The position numbers and the translations under genes are program-made. Under the pieces are notes generated by a model that was not told the origin of the DNA, did no database searches, and saw only the letters and a list, made by a program, of their open reading frames with translations. 64,000 bases of DNA from Paramacrobiotus metropolitanus (Eukaryota; Tardigrada; Eutardigrada; Parachela; Macrobiotidae). Positions 49,655-61,947 of the stretch are shown in pieces; within the stretch, counting starts at the first letter, position 1; every line of letters starts with the position of its first letter. The DNA lies in the NCBI RefSeq assembly GCF_019649055.1, contig NW_026570240.1, positions 806,001 to 870,000 on the forward strand. The letters run 5' to 3'.

Positions 49655-51745
49655 TTAAAACTCATTCAAAATCCTGGCTGAACTTTCGTAGAACTCGATT
49701 AATTTTTCCGGTATTGCCCGCCGTACAACACGGAGAGGATAGCTGCGACAAAACGACGGCGATCCATCAAAATGGATAACAACGTGTAAATCAGGATCTC
49801 CCGGCTTTTTCGACATGCCCACGAGTTTCTGTACCTTGATAGCTAGTCGTCTCAGATCCAGTAACAAATTCGCCTAAAAGCGAGCAATGTCAAATTTAAT
49901 GGTAAGTCCATCGAAATGTTTATTTCAGTAGAATAAATATCTTCGTAACAGGAATAAATCATATCAAGTCATACTTACATCTGCTGTTTTGTCATAATCA
50001 ATTATGGGAACCATCAGCCCCTCCGAGAGCTGCGCGTCTGGAAAATTTATCTCCGTCTCCTTGTCAGCCGTTTCAACCTTTTTTTCTTCGAAAGACGGCT
50101 CCTTTGTCACCTCCGAAGCAGGAGACGACGGCTGTTTATCTTCCATATCAGCCAAATCCAAGCCGGTTTCCGAAGAGTTCTCTTCCACTATATCAACAGA
50201 CTCCACATCCTGTTCAGCAGGTTTGGGTGGAACCAAAGATATTTCCACCTTCTTGACTGGAGCAGTGCTCCTAACTTTAATTTTGTTTGGCGGCGAATGA
50301 TCTGAACAGTAAGTATAAAAAACACATAAAGGTACTGTACTATTTAGAACCATGAATTACAACATGGAACACAATAAGTTACGATTAGTATGTACCTGAT
50401 TCGTCTTCGCTAATAAGTACAATGTCCAATTTATCCAATCCAGTAGAGTTAGACGGTTCCGAAACAGCTTCTGAAGCTAACACGTTAATGAATGCTGAGG
50501 CCTGAGGTTGTATGAACGGGAGTAATAGATATCAATAAGAGCAAGGGGATAAGCAAAGAAAAAACTTAAGGGAATGCATATTATGCTTTTGGAGGAGAAA
50601 TAACCTACACATTCCCAGTCTGACAAGGAAAGCATTGACCGCTGATACTTACCAGTCAGCTTTCCAGCTGTGTCAACGGCTTCTTTTTCAGCATTATCCA
50701 GTTGTTTTTCAACGGCAACAGGATGAGGAGTATCTGGAAATCGGAAATATGATAATTCTTTGTTATATGCATACATGGGGTATACAAAAAATTATTATGT
50801 ATAAATATCATTAATTAGATTCATTAAAATGCTTGCATTTTTAGAACACGTTGGTTGTATTGTCTTAATACTGCCACGCTGTATGACAGTATGCTGCTAG
50901 AAATTTTTGCAGTAAAAAATCGTTCATGATCCTTGATAAGAAATCAAACAGAAAAACGATTCCGGTCAGCTTACTAAAGAAAACTTTCGTAACACCTGCT
51001 AGGAGAACTGTCTATTTTCATTACAATTTTATGGATTTGTTGATTTCGCAACCGGCCGAAGCAAATGGCAAGTGACCATCCGAGAAGTGCTTAACTCGTC
51101 CCTGAAGTTAATATTTACCGTAAGAGGCTAACAAATCTATAAAGCTGCCGCAGAATTTCAGTTTTGAAATTCAAATTGGAACTCTGCCAAAAAAATTACA
51201 ACAATGAATATACCTGAACGCGAATTGGAATTTCTTGCTTCGGAGCGTTTATTCGCGGAGCGCCCAGATGAAGCTCGCTTGGTCTTTTTATTTTGAAGAA
51301 ATTCGTCGTATTCTTGGATCAGTTCATGGCAATGAGCCACATGTTCTGCAGGTTCCCATGTCGACTGGCTTTTCGGCCAATTCAACCACTTCACTAAATA
51401 GAAGACCTTCCCCTTCACCGTTTTCTTTCCGTTAATCTGCTCTACTTCATAAATGGGTTCATCAGCAGTTGTGCTTGATGATGCCGCCGTGTCAGAATCC
51501 TGGCTTTTTCCAGTGGTGCCGTTTTTGTTGGCATCTTTATCGGTCTGCGATTTCGCAGTTTTCGATGGACGCTTCCTCTTAGAAGTCATGTCGCTTTTTG
51601 TGGTGCTCGATCGACGTTTCGGTGTGGATCGTTCTACGGATGGCGTTTTAGTCGTAGCTCTGGAAGTTTCACGACGGACACCAGAGGATGTATCGGTGGT
51701 GCTAGATCTTCTTGGAGGCATTTGCGGGACTTTGATAGCAGGCAT
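49655..51745 (-). CDS. HP1-like chromodomain protein with expanded hinge
   Basis: Five exons (51214-51745, 50653-50733, 50396-50494, 49979-50301, 49655-49873) close in frame to 417 residues. After a Ser/Thr/Arg/Lys-rich leader of about 95 residues comes a chromodomain (about 97-150): IYEVEQINGKKTVKG, then FYLVKWLNWPKSQSTWEP, with the three aromatic-cage positions (Tyr, Trp, Trp) that bind methyl-lysine histone tails. A long acidic hinge rich in Glu/Asp/Ser/Val (151-345) follows. The last exon, LHVVIHFDGS to AIPEKLIEFYESSARI, resembles a divergent chromoshadow dimerisation domain (CPQVVISFYEERL in HP1). The upstream TTG-starting extension is not used; ATG at 51745 is. HP1 proteins compact heterochromatin. 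A CBX or CDY-like protein is the alternative if the shadow domain assignment fails. Head to head with the PIAS gene. Confidence 0.82.
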
Positions 51746-52396
51746 ATCCAAAAATCAAGAATGCATAGTTTCACAAGGGTCCGATCAAAATTTGCTTCAA
51801 AACAGCAGTATAAACTGTAAACCGAAAAGCTATGGAAAACACTCACTCAGCTTAAAATTAACAAAAATAACAAAAATTCGAACATTAATTATTAAGCTAT
51901 AATTTTTAATTGCAGAACGTTTTTGAATGATGAAAATAAAATAAATTTTAGTAATCCGTATTAAAACGTTTTTTCGGCCCGAACTCAGAACTCAGAGGTT
52001 TGGATTACTTTTGGAAGTGTTCTTTCAAACTTGGGACAACTGGCTTGCTTCGAAGTTTTTAACGCGGTCAGTCACCCATAAGTGTCGCCTCATGGGCGAG
52101 CCGGAACTGTGCGCAGTGCACACTGGCGCATGTGAGCCGCTGAGCATCAGAAACTGCGCGAAATGTGCGCCCCTTTTACGAACATTTAGTATACGAGTTT
52201 GTGGCGTCTATGATGTGTTGTGACTTTGTCACTTCACACTTGTCAGGCCCTGTGAGCTCCTCGCCGATTAAGGGAGCGTTCCTGGTGGAGAAAGGTTTCC
52301 CTAACTATTGATAATGTAGTCCTTCTTTATTCTCTTGGGAAACTCTAGTCTCTACGCTTAGTTACTGAATAATCATCCTTGTATCTGACAATCAGC
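51746..52396. promoter_or_regulatory. Divergent promoter region HP1-like / PIAS
   Basis: 651 bp separate the two start codons. Both products work in chromatin or SUMO pathways, so a shared promoter is plausible. No clear core element was identified. Confidence 0.5.
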
Positions 52397-55151
52397 ATGG
52401 CTTCGTCCAGTTCGACGCTGGAAGAAGTTATTCTGCACCACACGCGATGTGGGAGTCTTAGTTTGGTCGACAGACGGATAATCCAGGTAATCATGGTACT
52501 GAAGCTTTTAGGTTTCCCGAAATCCCGATACGTTGGTCCTTATTAATTATGCTGTCATGTCTTAGTCGGATGATACGTGAGTGACTGAAGGTTTAAAAAG
52601 AGAGCATAATCGATTATGGTGGTAAATTGGTTCATTAATTATTTAATATTTTGCGGTAGTAAATTGTTTATGCTGTAATGTTGTCGTTGTAGAAGTTGTT
52701 TTCCGAAGTTCCCATGGCCAAACTGAAGAACTTCTTGGCACTCTTCAGCATCCGAGCCACTTCCGGCATCACGAACAAGAAAGCAGTGGAAATGTGTGTG
52801 AATCGCTATTTCAGAGGTTCGGAGAAAAACCGTATCGAAGCGGTGAAAATCTTTCAAGCTGTGCGCAGCTGTGTGGAGTTTATGGAATCTTCGGTGTTGG
52901 ATGAAATACCCGCACCACTTAACGCTTCGCAGACAGAGTGAGAAAAATGTCGAGAATCTCCAAATTCTGAATGTATTTGAGATTGACTAGCATTGTTAAA
53001 CTGCGCGTGTATTGGACTTATCGTTATAATACGGTACATTACATGCGCAGTTTAACTAACAATGTCTGACTGTATATTATGCATCGAATGTTGCAGGGAG
53101 GATGACGGGGATGTGACGCTCTTGAACACTTCGGAAACTATTGGAGAAACTGACAAAAGCACATGGTCAGTAATTTATCATTTAGCTTTAGTTTATGCCG
53201 AAGAGTTCATTGTAAAAGTCCGCTTGATTTGGCAGTAGTGTCGCTGAAGCAGATAAAACTCACGAAGGTTTGGACTCACCGCGAAATCCCAAAATAAAAG
53301 TGAGCTGTCTTTATATACATTGTATGTGAAGATTGTTAACTTCTGACAGCGAAAAACTTACTGCAGAATGCCGAAGTCATTGAAGATTTTAACATATTAA
53401 CGCTGCCCACGGAAATCGGTGCTATCTCCAGAAAAAGCCGAATTTATGCCCGTGATCCCGTGCTGGATATTTGCTCACAGGATAAAAACGAGAATGGAAT
53501 CGATCAGTGCGTCTTCGATGTTGCAGACATGCTAAAGATTTCGAATTCTCCATTATCTATGGAATCTCCTGCGAATGTTGGTGTACTGCAGGGCATTTGG
53601 GAACCAGCTTTCTATGAAATCCATTCTTGTTTGGCGCATTTTGGTTTTGGTACAGCAATCGTTTTAATTGCATAAGCCGCTTACGCGTTTATTATTATTT
53701 TTTCTATGTTTTAGGTTGCACTGCAACTGGACTATTTATTCCGAACACGGTAAATTTCAGTGTACCCGAAGGTGGTGATGGATGTGACGTGATACTAACA
53801 TTCCGTACTCTCGGACCTGGACGGTATGATTGCGAACACACGCATCCACTGGGATTGGTTTACACACTAAACGATCATTCCAAGAAATCAGAATTCAAAA
53901 AGGTTAAGCACTTCGGATTGTGTGTTGCGTAATTTTGCGACCATTTACCCGGTGTCATCTTTGCAGGCAATTCAGCCGCCTGCTCAGAAAGATTGGGAAA
54001 GCAAATTGTCCTGTTTTAGTCATCCGATTGTATTAGCCGGAATTGTTGCGGGCGAAGAAAATGTGTTATATTTCAAGTTTCCCGAAAGACCAAAAGATGC
54101 CAAATTTCATTGTCGGGTTTGTATTAGCTGCTATTTATGTACTGTATCAGTCTGACGTATTTCGGCTTACTGGTTAGAAGCGTTATGCTTGTTTTTAGTA
54201 TGAAGGCTATATTTTCGTTGCAAAACCTCGATCTATTGGAGGAATAATGAAGGCATCTCCTTTGATTCCAGCAAGATTTACACTGAAAACGGGCAAGTAA
54301 TATCGAACAGATTTATCGAAGTATTTCACCCGTCATTATTTGGCTTGAAAATTGAATTGCTGCAGTGTATGATATCCTTATTGGCACGAACTCATCGGGA
54401 GTACCGCCGAGCACGATATCTGTGCCGACACTTTGCGGAGTGACGTGCAAACCGATCCGTAACGCTTGCAAAGGCTCTCGTTGCGACCACATTAATTTTT
54501 TTGATGGGGAGAATTACCTATCCTTGCAGCAGTTTTGCAAAGAACCTCGGTGGAAGTGCAGCGTCTGTAACGAGAAACTGTTTTGGCACGAGCTGAGACA
54601 TGATGAGTAAGCACTTTGATGGGGATAATTTTGTACGAATTTTTGTGTCGTTCAAATGTGCTAGAGCTTGGTCCGTCCTGAAGTAGTTGCTTGTTCGCGT
54701 TTGGGTTTTTTAATCTATTTCGGTAGCAAAAGTTTTCCTATTCACGTGAGGTTCTTTGCAGTTATTGCACGTGATTTTGTGATATTTTCTTTCCACAGTA
54801 CTGAGAAATTGGAATTTTTGTGTCTTGCAGGTTGATGGAGTTTCTGGTGCAGAAGATACCACAATGCAGCAAATTGACCGCTCGTCTGGATGGCGAGAAA
54901 CTCATATTCACAGGGACACCTATCGAGCCGGAGAGTGGTGAGAAGCTCATTGTCAGTCTAGTCGCTGTAAATACAGTGGATGTTCGGAAATGCAAATAAT
55001 ACTGTAGTACAGACCTTTTAATTGTGAATAATTTGCAAGTTGATTCCTTAAGTTTTTTTATGTATCATGTAAGTTTTCGCAGATTTATTATTTTCTGTTT
55101 TTGGACACAGTATCTTTTCTGTTTTCAGATGATCCAGACGAATCCGACTGA
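52397..55151 (+). CDS. PIAS-type E3 SUMO ligase
   Basis: Eleven exons (52397-52486, 52693-52937, 53097-53165, 53236-53299, 53367-53649, 53715-53902, 53967-54116, 54199-54292, 54366-54606, 54831-54937, 55129-55151) close in frame to 517 residues. Order: SAP-like helix pair near the N-terminus (SEVPMAKLKNFLALFSIRAT, then GITNKKAVEMCVNRYF), an acidic linker, a PINIT-like region (about 165-350), and an SP-RING (about 395-475) with the diagnostic CKGSRCDH, YLSLQQFCKEPRWKCSVC spacing for one zinc and the Ubc9 surface. PIAS ligases attach SUMO to chromatin and transcription proteins in the nucleus. The eighth intron must be GC-AG (GCAAGT donor at 54293), as the nearby GT would hit a stop. The last splice gives an acidic DDPDESD end like the PIAS SUMO-interacting tail; without it the protein would end at 54999 instead. 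Confidence 0.9.
52991..53064. repeat. Imperfect inverted repeat inside a PIAS intron
   Basis: CATTGTTAAACTGCGC at 52991-53006 pairs with 53045-53064 (GCGCAGTTTAACTAACAATG) apart from a 4-nt bulge, around a 38-nt spacer. It occupies much of the 159-bp second intron and may be a miniature inverted-repeat element remnant. Confidence 0.8.
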
Positions 55152-55310
55152 ACGATTCTCGGCGCCACGCACAGATCAAAGTTCCGCTATCTGGAAAGTT
55201 CTTTGTGCTTGCTCACGACTAAAGGACTTTACGGTCTCTGATTGAAATTGGATGTGCCTTGTAGTCATGTATATATTTTTCCACAGTAAAACGAATTTCT
55301 GTTAGGATTT

Positions 55311-55316
55311 AATAAA
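55311..55316 (+). terminator. Polyadenylation signal AATAAA
   Basis: Canonical hexamer 160 nt after the PIAS stop codon, in the short convergent gap to the next gene. Confidence 0.5.
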
Positions 55317-55391
55317 TTTTTGATCTGCTGAGGTATTGCACGTGCGTGAAAGAAAACATTTGGAGTATGCATTTCGCTAAATGTACTTAAG

Positions 55392-58300
55392 TCAGCAAAT
55401 TAATTTTTGTATTATCACTGCAGAAAGCAGAGAAATTAGAAAAAGCAATGACGATCGTAGTCGCTTGGTCCATCCAAAACGTCGTAAATCTCCTAAAAGT
55501 GTCGCCGTTAAATGCAGTGCAAAATTTAATGTTCCTGTTGCCTACTCAGTTTCGATCACTACCATACGCACCTGTTTGCGAGGCACCTGAACATGGCACA
55601 ATGGGAATCTGTTTAACAACACTGGTTTTGACGCCAGTGGCTTTCTCTCGGATTTTCGCATCTAATGTCATATCAAATTGCGGAAAATTTCGGTCCGTTA
55701 TTATATCAAAAGTAGGCAGTTCCCGGCCGAAAATTAAATACGCTTCGTCATTGTTGAGAATCCGTCCCGGTTCCACTCGCGCGTGCTTAGGCAGCCCGCG
55801 CAGTTCCAAATATTCCACCTCCTCCGACCCATCGTTGTCCTCCAGTTTGACCCGTACGGTAAACCGCAGCCGTTTGTCGTTCAGCTGGAAGCATTTGGAG
55901 GAAAAGTACGGACTCGTGATTTCGAACTGCCCACTGTCCGTTTCCGGTCGCACACGCAGGTCGACGTTTTCGCGGGCCACAAGCGTTTTATTTCGCGGTA
56001 GATTCAAACTGGATGCCACCGTGAGGGAGAATTTACCGCTAAGATGTCGCGGTAAATACAGCGTCAGTGTCTGGGCGAGGTCACGCTGGTTGAGTAGCCA
56101 GGCGTGGGTGAGATTCTCCAGTGTTCCTCGCGTCATGAAGCTGCCATGAGGGAGGCCGAAGATGCGGGTCTGTACCGCGGAATGGACAGGAGCATTCTTC
56201 GTTATCACAGTTATGTTGACGCCGATCGGCACATCCTCGGTACCGTTGGCAATGGTGGCGTACTGTTCCAGTTTGACGTGGTCCATCTGTGCCCGGCCCG
56301 GCACTTGCGGTCCTTTCGGCTTGCGGCGTTTACTTGGACGGGTGCGCTGTGGTCGGACGGTTTTCTCCTCCGTCGTTTTGGCTAATCGTTGCACTTTCAG
56401 CGGATTACGTGTGGTCGTGGATGGCGTGGATGTCGTGATTTCCAGGAAACTGAAATTGCGGTTCGACCGCACCGGGACCGATTCGTCATCCTGGGCGGAG
56501 TCCACGCCCTCCTGGACGAGATCAAGTTCCGACGCCGCCCCTTCCGGGAAACTGTTGTCTGTGAACGGGTAATATTACTTTGTATTAAGAAAACCAGCAG
56601 GTTTATTGATTTAAGCTTTAATTTGTAAGAATAATTAAAGTGGTTTTGCTAATACTACGTTTCACTATCTACAGTATTATATACGAATTGTGAAACTGCC
56701 AACCTGTAAAGTTGGTAATGTTCCCCACGGGAGAAAATATCGACGTCGAGCTACTAGTATTGATGCCGAAATTAATCGGCAACTGCGAATTCAAGCTAGC
56801 GGGCGTTGTAACATTCCATATCAGTGTTGTCCTTTGCCGCAGTACTACAAAAACACGAATGAGACAATCATAGAAGTAATCTACTGTTACTTTGTGACAC
56901 AGATTGTTTTGCTTTTGTTCGACTCCAGCAACTAGATTTTTCATGCAAGTGCTTAGTCATACACGTTTTTAAATAATCTTAGTTCTACTAAAACTAAATT
57001 TCGTAGAGTTGCATTTACATGGTGATTGTACGGTATTCATTCATTCCCTTTAGGAAAATTAAATCTAAACGTCTGTTAATGATATCGATTTTTTGCACGT
57101 CTGCTTCGTATGGTAAATGCAGTGGATGTGCGAACGAAGTCGTTTTGCATTACGACACAGCGCAGAGGAGAAACGCAGTGTGTCCTGGATACATACGTGA
57201 TTGCTTGTACATGGCCGCATCGCAGCTCATTAATTTGACTTTCTGGAATACAATTTTTTGATCGGCATTCTCCTTCTCAATGGCTATGACCACAACCGGC
57301 ACTTCGGTTGGATAGAGGAAGCCGCTGGTCGTGGAGACAGTGACATTAAGTGTTTCGTGTGGCAGTGCGGTGATGAGACTGTAGCTGCCATGAAAAGAAG
57401 TGCCAGCTGATCCCATCCAGTCTTCCGGGATATTGTACTGAATTACCAGATGTTCCGATCCATCCACATCCACTAGGGCCGCGTCAATGACAAAGGACAC
57501 ATTGGTGGTGTTGGCGCCCGTCAGACAGATTACTTCGGGATAAGCATGCAGAAGGGGCGTGGTCGCCACTGGGGTTATCTTGATGCTGGCGTCCGAGTCC
57601 AAATTATACAGAAATCCCCGGTATAATGCCTCACTCTGGGCGTGCAGTGTCAATTCTCCCGAGAAGTATTGCGGCGGCGTTAAGAATAAGTCTTCCGCTG
57701 ATAAATCTTGGCGCGACAACACCCAACTGCTACCCACACGCCGGCCCCGGTTAAGCGATGCGCCCTGCGTAAAATTGGTCAGCTGGATGGAGATTAATCG
57801 GGGACTTTCTTCCAGATCAAACTGTAATTATCATCAAGAAGAATAATGTCAGGCCATTTTCAGTGTTTGCCAACAGTGTCTGTGGTTGTGTGCGATAGCG
57901 CCCAAAGGGCAACTGAGACTACCTTGACAGTAATGCGCAGCGGAATGGGATGACCTTCGAGGATATCGTGCTCCGGCACGTCAAAGATCACGCTCATGTT
58001 GGGCTCTGCAAGACACAACGGACAAAAAGTGCCTGCAGATGAAAGATGGTTATGTGTAGTGAAACAAGAAACCACCAGTCCAAATAGCGAATTCTCATCA
58101 ATCAATCTGAGATGGATCTATGCATGTTGATTACTAGCTTCAACTCTATCGGCCAACGCGGTCGCACTGCTTTAATGCCGGCGCACCGGGTATCAGCTAT
58201 CAGTACTACAGCAGTTTTGAGTGTTTCCGGTTTTATCCATAAATAATTCCAACGCAAAATTTGGACTTTGCCCTTGTTTTAGAATTCTCGAGTCTGGTAT

Positions 58301-61300
58301 ACAGTTTGGATAAACCGAATGTCAATCTAATTTTACCAGTCCATACGAAGTATACATACTGTGTACGAAGCAGAACAAACGCGTTTTGCTATACGTATTA
58401 ATAATTATTATTCTTACAACAGAAAAATAGCTTAAATGGATTATCATGGCACGTATTGAAAACCGCAATGCGCTAACCAAGCCTTTTACTAATAATCTTT
58501 TACCATAAGCGGTATTAATAAGTGGAAAAAATAGGGAAAAAACTGTGAAAAATAAGGAACACTATGGCAAAATTGTGCGTAACAAACCATTTACTCGTGC
58601 CAGCGGCTGTCCAGCTAGACAGCCGCTGGTTCGAGTAAATGGTTTGTTACGCAGTTTTTATGTTTTTATTTAATGTAGTCCTATAGGCCTACATTGCTAT
58701 CGACTATCGTTACTTGTTATCATTAGCGATTAAACAGCAAAATTTTGCTATTGTGTCATTTGCTTGCTAATTACGGTTTATACAGGAGCCGGATATATTC
58801 ATTACGATGGAATAATTACATAACATGGGTATATTAGTATGATAATCCTTTGCACTGCACTCGAGAATTCACAGCAGCAGCAGCCCTGGAATATGGCACC
58901 ATCCCGGCATCCCTACGCCACGATCGATTCCTAATTGGACTATAATCATTGTTTACGCTCAGCTAAACAAACCATTAATAATTAGCTAGTAAAATTCGCA
59001 ACTGAAGCATTCTCTCGGTCACGGTTATGTCTATCATGGTCACTGATCTGTGACCTTTTATGCGGGTATGGGAAGAGCTGCTATCAATCGATCTGTATCA
59101 CTTACTGCAAGGAACATTAAATCTGTTAGCTGGATAGGTTCAAGGCCAAAAAACAATGCAGACGTAATCGGCTTTCAAATGCCTCAAATATAGAAACGCG
59201 CGGGCATTAAATCCAGGAAAAACATTTAGCACATGTTTGGATAGCCTTTCGGCGTATCCCTCACTTCATCATAATCCGATCATAAAATCCCGCCGAACGC
59301 AGGACAAATTTGTCATATACGATCGATGCAACGATAAAATAAGTGAAAACTGATTTCAGAATGCGAAACTTTTAAATATAAATTCCAATGAATCGTATTT
59401 TGTGGATTTTCGTAACATGATTTCAGTAGGTATAATTGCACATGTCACATGACAGTCAAGTTAAGACCATTATTTTGATGGCACCAGATGTGAGAATTAG
59501 ATGCTGTTTTTTATGTGTACACTTACTAGGTGGGCACTTCGCGATCATGATATTCTTGGCGGTGACGTTCTCTTTTCCGTTGGCTTTTTCACGCGCCACC
59601 GCGGAGATGGTGGCGTTGAAAGGGTTGAGCTCGCCCAGCGGTTTAATAACGAGCGTAGTGATAGTGTTCTCCGCCGGCATGTTGGCCGTATCCACATTGA
59701 CCACATCATCTGTAATCGCAGCAGTACCAGCCCTGACATCACACTTATCACAGCCATCAATAGCGGAAATAGCTGAATATGGATAAGGAACCTAATTACC
59801 GGCCTGATCCGTCCAAGTGGAAATATCAAACCCATCGGGAAGTCCATCGAAATCGATTTCTAATTCTTCTGAACCATCAGTGTCCGACAGGCGGGCATTG
59901 ACTGGTATGATAATTTCCGCCGTCTCCTCACTGGCATAGCACACCGTACCGACGCGTAAATACGGCGCATCAGGCACAGGAATGACTTGTAAGGCGGTGG
60001 CACTATACCCAGTGACCCAGTAACCATCGCGGTAAATCTCGGCGATGACATTTAAGGGAATAACACCCGAAAAGTCCCGTGGGGGAAAAAACTCCGTATT
60101 GACATATGTGCCGAAGGAGAAGTCGTCTTCAGTAAAACACCAGGCGGTTTCATTGCACGGCGCGCCCACACTGAATTTGGCATTGGCCGGCAGACCGACA
60201 ATGGTCAGCGACAGATTTGAATTGGGTCCGTTGGGAAACACTAGGATGGAGACGTTGAAAGATACCGGCACATCTTCCAGTGTATCGTTGGTGGAGACGG
60301 TTATCTGGATGCCCATGGGAAATCCTACGCCATAAGGAAGAAGCCCGGCTTATTTTAATGACAATTTCACTTTTTTCGATCACAGCCACTTAAATCTTTA
60401 TGACCGCGGACTTTTTTGGGAATGCGACATTACGCAAACCAACAATGACATATGGTACAGTTGGTATTTTTCTCTCTCGAATTCGACGTACGCTCGCAAT
60501 AGAATCCATCGCCGGTGTAGCCGTCCAGGCACTGACATCGATATCCAAATTGGCTGGTAATACATTTGGAATTGGGAGCACAGCGGTGGATGGATGGCCC
60601 CCTGGATAAATTATGTCCATTAACCAGATCAGTCAACAACGCTCTTAATTCAAGAATCGCCGAAGATGTGAAGGAGATCAATTAAACAAATACCAGCGTT
60701 AGCATGCCGAAACCCAAGACGTCACCGGCATCTGATGGGCGGTGTGCCTACGCATTTGCTAACTACTAACGCAACCACGCAAATTTACATAGCGCAATAT
60801 CCTCACTTCCGCAAGTACATAAAAAAGGCAGTGTTCCTTTATAACTGCTTTTTGTACGAAAACAGATGGAAAAGATTGCCGTTAAAAGGTTGGATCAATG
60901 AGTAAAATATGCAGAATTTATACAGAGTACGGTTTGTGAACACAGATTAACCGAAAAACAATGAAATCTGACTTAACATAACGTGTACGGTTAAATTTAA
61001 TGTGACCCGATATGGCTCGAACTGGACACGATGAAGATGTCATTTCCCGCCCTTCAAGTGTGGTCTTCAGGACGTAGCGCTTAAGTTTTGTACGACTCTT
61101 CTGAACAAGAATGCATATATAATTATTTATTATTTATGGTTTTTAATTTCTGTAGTCCATCCTTTGTTGGATATTGGTTTCTTTGCAACTGGTTGGCGAA
61201 AACATTAATTGTTATTGTGTACAGTAGGTTACTAGGTGTTATTTGTACTACACTTTTGTAAAAAAAATAATTACGAATTGATTTACCGGTATCCTCTCTG

Positions 61301-61947
61301 GTGCGTCAGAGCAAGTACTTACAAGTCACAGAAGTTAATTTTACGGGCGTCTTCATCCGAGCCATCTGCAGAAAATGCATATTAATCTGCAATCCTTTTT
61401 AAATCCATGATATTCAGTATTTATAATAATTACCTTCGCAATCCTTATATCCATTTAGGACTAGTTTGACGGGTATGCAGTAATCTCCCGATGCACAGCG
61501 GAAATTAGGCAGTAGATCACAACTGGCACCGAATTTGTCGACTCGGCTGTAGCCCATGGAAGTGGACAGCGCGGGCTGTTTAGCATAGTCCGGTGTAAAT
61601 TGCGACCTTATCACAGGCGCTGTGGTAGGCGATCCCAGTCCTTTACAAACGACAGAAAAACTCAGCGTTTCTCCCTTAACAGCAATTTATTATGCCAATT
61701 GCAGCCTGCACATCTGCGTCCTCGCCGTACACATAGAATATTGCCAGTCTCTTTAACATCCGCTGAAAAGCTTCTGTCAACATGTGCCACTAATTTGCAT
61801 ACATTTCTCGTTGGCACTTCACATTGCCTGGCGCTAACCAATTTATTCGAAAATCCCGTTTGAACAAACATTTTACAACTTACCGGGAACCGCTAATATA
61901 TACAATGACGTAAATAGGCGGAAAATAGTTACAGGAACGTAGATCAT
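55392..61947 (-). CDS. Large secreted LDLa/EGF protein with adhesin-like repeats
   Basis: Exons 61884-61947, 61434-61640, 61323-61365, 60492-60601, 59800-60324, 59527-59772, 57923-58005, 57197-57821, 56704-56844, 55572-56558 and probably 55392-55417 (phases close) encode about 1018 residues. Order: signal peptide (IFRLFTSLYILAVPG), LDL-receptor class A (about 60-105, CDLLPNFRCASGDYC to DGSDE), one EGF (about 107-140, CQCLDGYTGDGFYC), then about 850 residues of repeats. These repeats show a recurring pattern: DTDGSEELEIDFDGLP, VDVDGSEHLVIQYNIPEDW, EDNDGSEEVEYLELRGLP, each followed by an SW.LTxxDLxxxPPxxFSG-type strand. An N-glycosylation-rich, Thr/Arg/Lys-rich stretch precedes the last repeat. 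No transmembrane segment is seen, so it is probably an extracellular matrix or haemolymph protein. If the last intron is not removed, it ends at 55546 with a different short tail. Confidence 0.8.
58006..59526 (-). other. Long intron of the secreted repeat protein
   Basis: At 1.5 kb this is one of the longest introns in the window. I found no in-frame missed exon with the repeat signature; it contains the 58576-58653 hairpin. Confidence 0.5.
58576..58653. repeat. Long near-perfect hairpin (22 + 12 bp arms)
   Basis: 58576-58597 pairs perfectly with 58632-58653 (22 bp) and 58600-58611 with 58618-58629 (12 bp), with one 2x2 internal mismatch and a 6-nt loop (CAGCTA). The inner arm reads CCAGCGGCTGTC. 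The size is that of a short hairpin-RNA precursor or a miniature inverted-repeat element. Confidence 0.9.

Noticed and set aside
51746-51751. Two-residue longer start of the HP1-like protein
   Set aside because: That codon is TTG, not ATG.
55448-56628. Plus-strand ORFs over the last exons of the secreted repeat gene
   Set aside because: Antisense shadows; the minus frame carries the repeat signature and splice sites.
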